Of a stretch of DNA of 64,000 nucleotides, positions 59,001 through 64,000 are shown piece after piece. The first letter of the stretch is position 1. Each line of letters starts with the position of its first letter. Where the stretch lies: the NCBI RefSeq assembly GCF_902362185.1, contig NC_044508.1, positions 2,039,497-2,103,496 of the forward strand, written 5' to 3'. This DNA is from Chanos chanos. Its lineage: Eukaryota; Chordata; Actinopteri; Gonorynchiformes; Chanidae. The notes under the pieces are model-generated. The model had not been told where the DNA came from. It did not search any database and worked only from the letters and a program-made list of their open reading frames with translations. The translations under genes and the position numbers were made by a program.

Positions 59001-59953
59001 GCTCCTGTTGACTTTATGAATCGTGGTGTGTGTGTGTTCTCTTTCTGCTCTGCTGAACTGTAGGCAGCTCGGATGTCCTGACTCACCTTGTCACAGTGGC
59101 TGTCAAGCTCTTTCACAAGTTGGTGGACACAAGTGAGGCCTTCCACTTGACCCTTATCAACGTCTGCTTCTGTAACCTGCAGTCCAGGAGCGTCAGCCGA
59201 GGATCCATCGCCTCCTTCTTCTCCCACAAACCCCCGCAAAAACCCCAGAGTTCCTCGCGGCACACCGGACCGCCGTCGCCACGGCAACCGATCAGTCCGA
59301 CCCCCACGCAGTCACACGGGAGGCGCGGGGGATCGGATTACTCCGTCGAGGAGCGAACGGGTGCAAGTCGGTCTCCGAAAACGAGCGGTTTAGAGGAGGG
59401 AGCTTTTCCCAGACTACCCCCAGACGTGGATCCGGATGTTTTTAAGGTCTTGCCTCAACATATCCAAGAGGAACTCTTGTCAAACTTTCAAACGGAGCGG
59501 TCTGGAATTCCGTCCGTCCTTACTACGGATCTAGAAGACCAGACAGGGTTCAGTCATATCTTTCCAGAACCACTGAAACGTGCGAGTCAGTCAGTGAGGA
59601 GTGAAGAGAGAGGTGCTGTGTGCCGTGAGTATGACGCAGGCTCGTCCAGAGAAGACGGTAACGAGTTCTCTGTCCCACAGGACCCTGTGGGAATGAGAGT
59701 AGAACACGATAACAGTAGTAAAAGCGTAACTTCCAACTCAGTATCTGGAGCAGATTTCCCACACAACGTGGATCCGTGCGTTTTTTCCCAGCTGCCTGCA
59801 GACATGCAGAGGGAACTGCTGAGCGAGTGGAGACAGCAGAAGCCGATCTTTAAAATGCCGTCTAGACCGTCGGGCACAGGCGGAGCCTCCAGAGACAAAA
59901 AGACCAAAGGCCCCCAGACCAACAACCTGCTCAAATATTTCAAGCCAAGCTGA
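54699..59953 (+). CDS. poli: DNA polymerase iota (Y-family translesion polymerase)
   Basis: Nine coding exons: 54699-54759, 55565-55660, 56122-56286, 57016-57159, 57406-57642, 57882-58060, 58256-58347, 58472-58605, 59064-59953 (665 aa; phases all fit). It copies past damaged bases in the nucleus. Metal-binding residues are Asp31 ([14 protein letters not shown]) and Asp123-Glu124 ([10 protein letters not shown]). Other family blocks are [35 protein letters not shown] and [11 protein letters not shown]. The C-terminal region has a PCNA-binding-like RGSIASFF at about 415-422 (equivalent to KKGLIDYY in human), and two ubiquitin-binding motifs, [18 protein letters not shown] (about 494) and [17 protein letters not shown] (about 605). 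It ends NLLKYFKPS, a second PIP-like string. A 78-bp tandem duplication doubles the exon 3 donor; use of the second donor (56365) adds 26 in-frame residues. Probable poly(A) signal at 60140-60145. Confidence 0.96.
55972..55996. repeat. poly-G run in intron 2 of poli
   Basis: About 25 consecutive G bases, a likely G-quadruplex former and a common assembly trouble spot. Confidence 0.9.
56251..56406 (+). repeat. 78-bp direct tandem duplication across the poli exon 3 donor
   Basis: 56251-56328 and 56329-56406 differ at one base (TTACCTGTTACAG against TTACCTATTACAG). Each copy holds the last 36 bases of exon 3, the donor CACAG|GTCTCC, and 42 bases of intron. Length 78 is a multiple of 3 and the frame stays open across it. 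Confidence 0.95.
58389..58430. repeat. (GT)n(GA)n microsatellite in intron 7 of poli
   Basis: Short GT then GA dinucleotide tract just upstream of exon 8. Confidence 0.85.
58863..58985 (-). repeat. fish SINE/MITE tail in intron 8 of poli
   Basis: ATTTAGCAGATGCTTTTAGC then CAAAGCGACTTACAATAAGT is the reversed standard fish repeat tail, same kind as 42885-42960 and 13151-13200. Confidence 0.65.
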
Positions 59954-60932
59954 AGAAACACCCATTTCAAAGTTAAAACTCCCATTTAAAATACTGAACT
60001 GACGAGACCAGTTAGTTTCATATGCCACATTGTCTTTACACTGACCTTTCTTACTGTGCCAAAGACACAGTGTTTTCGTTTATCAAAAGTATCAAAACAT
60101 TGTTTTAAATGTTTTCTGTGAAAAAAAAAATGCCATTAAAATAAATGTGGAGTGTAGTGACTTGCATTATTTGCATGTATCATGTACAGGACGTGACAAA
60201 ATATTAATTCTCTTTAAAAAAAAAAAAGAGGAAGTATAGGCTAATTTAGACTTTCACTGAGATTTGCAAAACCTAAACTGATCAGCTTTTAATGGCTAAT
60301 TCATCTATTCGTCTACAATAACACTTGAATAAAGTAAAGATTTTTATCAGCGTAAAATGATCAGGAAAAGTTTGAGCATATGTGTTCCCTTTATAAAGTT
60401 TTCTGAAATTTACGCGCAAGTTCCTTAAACCATTTGTCTCGGTGGTGAGTGCGTAACTGTTAAAGGCCTTTAAGGGTTTACTAACGTTTGTCCCTGAAGT
60501 TGTCTTTGTCTTGGCTGCGATCCGAGACAAAGGACTTGTAAAGAGAGGAAGTCTGTGCTTTGTACTGTAGTGTTTTCCGATCCTGGTCCCGTGTTAAAGA
60601 TGTCAGTGTGCAATGCCTTTCCTGAGCAGGATTGGAGGAAAGAATAATCAAAACATGTGAAAACCATTGTCTCCATTCACGCTGACTTATGAAAAAATAA
60701 CGGAATTTAAAAGTTGAGTGATTACGGCGTGTAAAATCCACCGATTTATTCGTCTGTAAGCTGCAGGACAAAGTTTCACAGTGATAAAGGCTCGATCAGG
60801 AAAGATAACAGAACAAGCCAAGATGCATTACATCGGGTGAAAACCACGGGACAGGCAATATCCTACCCGGAAGTGTCTTCTCAGTTAGCTGTCTGCTGTC
60901 TTTATGAAATCTTTGTGCATTGTGGGTCTTTT
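59954..60932 (+). other. 3' UTR and downstream region of poli
   Basis: AATAAA at 60140-60145 (CATTAAAATAAATGTGG) is the likely poly(A) signal. The rest shows no coding signal. Confidence 0.5.
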
Positions 60933-60942
60933 GTCACGTGAC
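60933..60942. promoter_or_regulatory. palindromic E-box GTCACGTGAC, probable wdr31 promoter element
   Basis: A perfect 10-bp palindrome of the USF/TFE type about 1.2 kb before the first coding exon. It sits next to GCATTGTGGGT and CCGGGTTTAGCC in GC-richer DNA that could be the wdr31 promoter. A non-coding first exon ending near CAACAGG|GTGAGT at 61211 would fit, but is only inferred. Confidence 0.35.
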
Positions 60943-62126
60943 CGGGTTTAGCCTGGTTACGGCGAAAGCGTCGCTAAGGAAAGTGCAGAGCAGGGTTGTG
61001 TCCATCTGGTCGCGTTGTTTCAAGGGGAAGAGTTCGCCTTTTGGGGCAATGATTGCTTCGGGAACATCAGTTAGCGAACTTGGACAAGACCACAGATTGC
61101 TACCTATCTTGCATCTGCATGGAAGTTAAAGTAGTACCACTGGGTTAATTTTTGCTCGTTATTGGCATCAGTAGCTTGCTTTAGCAGTGGCACCTTATCA
61201 GCCGCAACAGGGTGAGTTAATTTTCTTTTTAGTCGGATTAATGCTCTGTTTAGCCCAGTTTCTCTAAATTGAACACAGTTTCTTGCCGTCTGTCTGTATC
61301 GCAGATTGAAACAATTTGTTAAAGCACGCCTTAAATGGAATTTGCAGTCAGCGAGTTGAATGTCCGTTACCTGCAGGCCAGTTTATGAGACTAAGGTAGC
61401 CAGGTTGCCTCAGCTTTTATTTTGTGTAATATTTGTAATGTTGAAGTTTTATAACTTATCTTCAAGGGCATTACGGATGCCGTTTAAGTATCTATAGTCG
61501 GCACTGGAGCCACCAAAAGAACAGCGACAGCTGAAAACACCTTTCACGAGTGGACTAAATGCCGCTTTGTCTCAAGTGCAGTAGCCTTACCTAATGCGAT
61601 GAGACACTAATTCACTTAATAGGATTCGGTCTTTCCTTCCTTACCTACATACGTGCAGGTGTCTCTGGGCGTTAACTGTGGCGACACCATCTGCAGTCGG
61701 CAAGTAATTGGTCCTTGGAGAGTTCGATTGTTCCCTGTGTTTGGTGTCTTCAGTTACATAAATCGTTCACCAACAAAATGAATGCCTTTATCATTGCTTT
61801 GTGGGGTAGAGTTGCGTTAAACACGTTACCTCATTTCACCTAAATGTCTGAGTGTCTTCTTTATTCCACTAGTTCAGCGGTCATTTTAATGATGGGTGTT
61901 GTTTGATGTGAAAAGCTGGTCTTTCACTGAACGTTTTTTCCCCCTTGTTTTGAATCCAACGGTTAGTCCTAAGGTGAAGCGCATAAGGGCATGGTGGATG
62001 AATGATCCGATGGATCAGTTTATTGACGAATGACACCTGAGGTTGTCCCTGTTGCCCCGCCCATGTGGGAGGAGTTTGTTCATACTCTCTGACCCTTGGA
62101 AAGCCTGGGCTACCTGTGCCGCTGTG
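60943..62126 (+). other. probable wdr31 5' UTR/first intron region
   Basis: No coding exon. A GTGAGT donor near 61212 could end a non-coding exon, and the coding exon begins within 62030-62126 after GTTGCCCCGCCCATGTGGGA. The acceptor was not fixed. Confidence 0.35.
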
Positions 62127-63916
62127 ATGGGAAAACTACAGAGTAAATTCAGACGACGGTCTGACCTGTACAGGTAATAGAATCGAGTAAAATGTGACTT
62201 ATCTTGTTTAGTTGTTTTTTTTTCTTCAAGTGTGACAAGCAAACAAACAACAACAACAAAAACCAAAACAAATATCAGTTTACTCCGTAAACTTAGCAAC
62301 ATTTCCCCAGTTACATACTGTACAAGTGTAGCACACACAGTGCTTTCGGTGAAAACGTTACACAAATGTCCAACTCACACGCACCCGTCTATAATGTCGT
62401 TAGTCACAGGGCTTGGACACACACCAAACTCACTCTCTAACCCTCTCTCTCAAAGACCGGAGACGAAAACGACAGCACACGAACTGTGCTCACTTAGCTT
62501 CTCGTCTGGTTTGTCAAAGACACACCTCGGAGTCTGAGTTTAGTCATTTTCAACTCAGGATAAAGAAAACATATTCATGGAAAATAAGCAATGATTTCTG
62601 AGCAGTGACACTCAATAAGCATTCGCTCTGAAAACTGTGGCTGTCTCACCTGCATAAAAAACATATGACAGAGCTTTGAATAATAAAGTGGGTGTGTCAT
62701 GAATAATCTACATATTCTTCTGAATATTCGTGATTAGTCAACAGAGAATGGAAGGGACAAAAATACTGTTCTTAGAAAGAGGTTAATCTCTGTTGGCTTG
62801 TTTCACAAACAGCCTAAAAACTGCGGCATGTTTTGGCTGTGGCCTTCATTAGGGAAGCTTGTTAGCAGGTAACAGCACATCCAGATACCATAAAAAAAAA
62901 AAAAGTTATCTCGGACCAGTGAGGCACTGTGGGTAATGTAGTCACACAGTACAACATTCACAGCCCGGTAACGCTGATATTAATCAAAGACCATTATAAC
63001 TATAACTATATGCAACATACACAGTCATATTACTAATTAGTCAGTGTGATTACAGGATGATCCACTAGATGGCGTCAGTTTCACTACCATATCTATATTG
63101 TCAAATTGTAAGAAATATGAAAACAAAATAAAATCCATATCGTTGTTTAATCCACAATTTGTGATTGCCTGTAGTTAATGAATCCATTACAAGTGAGGTG
63201 GGTATAGGTTTTTTTTTTGTGTGTTTACCTTTGCTGAAGATGAGGGCAGGCACTTTGCGCAGACCTGGGTCAAAAACAGGATGTGATTGATCGGGCCGTG
63301 TCCCAATTCTCCTCAGTGCTCCCTTCCCTCGTGACCTTACTCTCCCCCAGTGAACAGCACAAATGGCAGTTTTTTAAAAGACTTGTCCTAAGGGTTTTGG
63401 GCGATGTTTTGTTTGGTATGACTTCACCCAAACCCAGCCCTGAGTTACAGTGACTTTAGTTTAAAAAAGAGAAAGAACGCAAGGCGAACGAGTTATGTAA
63501 GAATACTGGGATACAGTCCAGACACACCCTCTTGGCTAAACGGAAACCCATGCAACTCTCCCTCTGTTTTAGCGCTTTAGTTCACTTATATTCACTCATA
63601 TTCACCTGTATTCACTTATATTCACTCATATTCACTCATATTCACTCATATTCACTTATATTCACTTATATTCACTCATATTCACTTATATTCACTTATA
63701 TTCACTCATATTCACTTATATTCACTCATATTCACTTGTATTCACTAGGACAGTTAATCAGTGGGACTGTTTGACTTTGGCTTTGGCAGGGCTAGAGAGG
63801 AGGCGGGGTCAGCTCCTGCACAGCAGGTGCTACAGTACGAGCCCGCCCACTCCGACGCCGTCAACTGTGTGACCTCACTGACCTCTGACCTCTGTGTGTC
63901 TGGAGGCTGTGACCAG
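62127..63916 (+). CDS. wdr31: WD repeat-containing protein 31-like, first two coding exons (runs off the window)
   Basis: Exon 62127-62173 encodes MGKLQSKFRRRSDLYR, which matches the start of vertebrate WDR31 (MGKLQSKFK). The next exon, 63790-63916, completes the split Arg codon and gives QYEPAHSDAVNCVTSLTSDL and CVSGGCDQ, equivalent to the first WD blade of WDR31 ([27 protein letters not shown]). A donor CAG|GTGAGT ends it. The intron of 1.6 kb carries a 10-bp minisatellite and a ZNF143-like motif. The Gly2 start is a candidate for N-myristoylation. WDR31 is reported as a cilium-related WD-repeat protein. The remaining exons lie beyond the window. Confidence 0.8.
62924..62942 (-). promoter_or_regulatory. 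ZNF143/SBS-like motif in wdr31 intron
   Basis: GCACTGTGGGTAATGTAGT matches the reversed SBS consensus GCATTCTGGGAATTGTAGT at about 15 of 19 positions. Confidence 0.35.
63581..63746. repeat. minisatellite, 10-bp unit, about 16 copies, in wdr31 intron
   Basis: Units TTCACTTATA and TTCACTCATA alternate irregularly, ending 43 bp before the exon 2 acceptor. The open frame rich in HIHSYSLIFT is its translation and not a gene. Confidence 0.95.
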
Positions 63917-64000
63917 GTGAGTGACGGGCCGGGTCGGGGAGTGGTCGGTCAGTGGCAAACAGCAACTGAACTGCCCTAAAATGTTTCGTTTGTGTCCGCA

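Noticed and set aside
60970-60983. RFX X-box (GTCGCTAAGGAAAG) in the wdr31 promoter
   Set aside because: Only about 9 of 14 positions match GTTGCCATGGCAAC, too weak to support although wdr31 is cilium-related.
1-64000. tRNA, rRNA, CRISPR array or bacterial defence genes
   Set aside because: None was seen; the window is an ordinary vertebrate genomic segment in gene structure.

Overview
The window looks like genomic DNA of a teleost fish, possibly an ostariophysan (weak inference). The signs are short GT-AG introns, abundant GT and GA microsatellites, fish-type dispersed repeats (including the 'AGCAGACGCTTTTAKCCAAAGCG' kind of tail), LINE fossils of fish type, and vertebrate genes in vertebrate exon structures.

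From about 2.8 to 53.5 kb lies a head-to-tail array of seven UDP-glucuronosyltransferase genes of the UGT2 type, all on the + strand. Each has six coding exons in the mammalian UGT2 layout (about 721/149/132/88/220/283 nt). Each appears intact and would encode 530 residues with the catalytic His35/Asp152 pair, the donor-sugar motif around 374-399, one C-terminal membrane span and a dilysine ER tail. Exon 1, the acceptor-substrate half, comes in two classes, A (genes 1, 2, 3, 6) and B (genes 4, 5, 7), interleaved as AAABBAB. Exons 2-6 are almost identical in all seven, so the donor half has been homogenised while the acceptor half diversified. An HNF1-like site lies at a fixed 61 bp before the ATG in five of the seven genes.

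The spaces between the genes hold mobile-element debris: a degenerate LINE fragment with a C-terminal restriction-like endonuclease domain (7.3-9.2 kb, - strand), a longer broken APE-type LINE (31.0-34.8 kb, - strand), an intron-bearing decayed copy of a C14orf93-like repeat gene (about 37 kb), two MITE-like elements, and a nested minisatellite (23.4-24.6 kb).

Downstream are poli (DNA polymerase iota, nine coding exons, 54.7-60.0 kb, +) and the first two coding exons of a wdr31-like gene that runs off the window end (62.1-63.9 kb, +). poli carries a near-perfect 78-bp tandem duplication across the exon 3 donor site, giving two competing donors that differ by 26 in-frame codons.

Nothing here is a bacterial-type system. 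The most interesting signals are regulatory and evolutionary: fixed-position HNF1-like sites, a conserved but very weak exon 3 donor in all seven UGTs, a duplicated exon-3 tail in gene 6, and the poli duplication.
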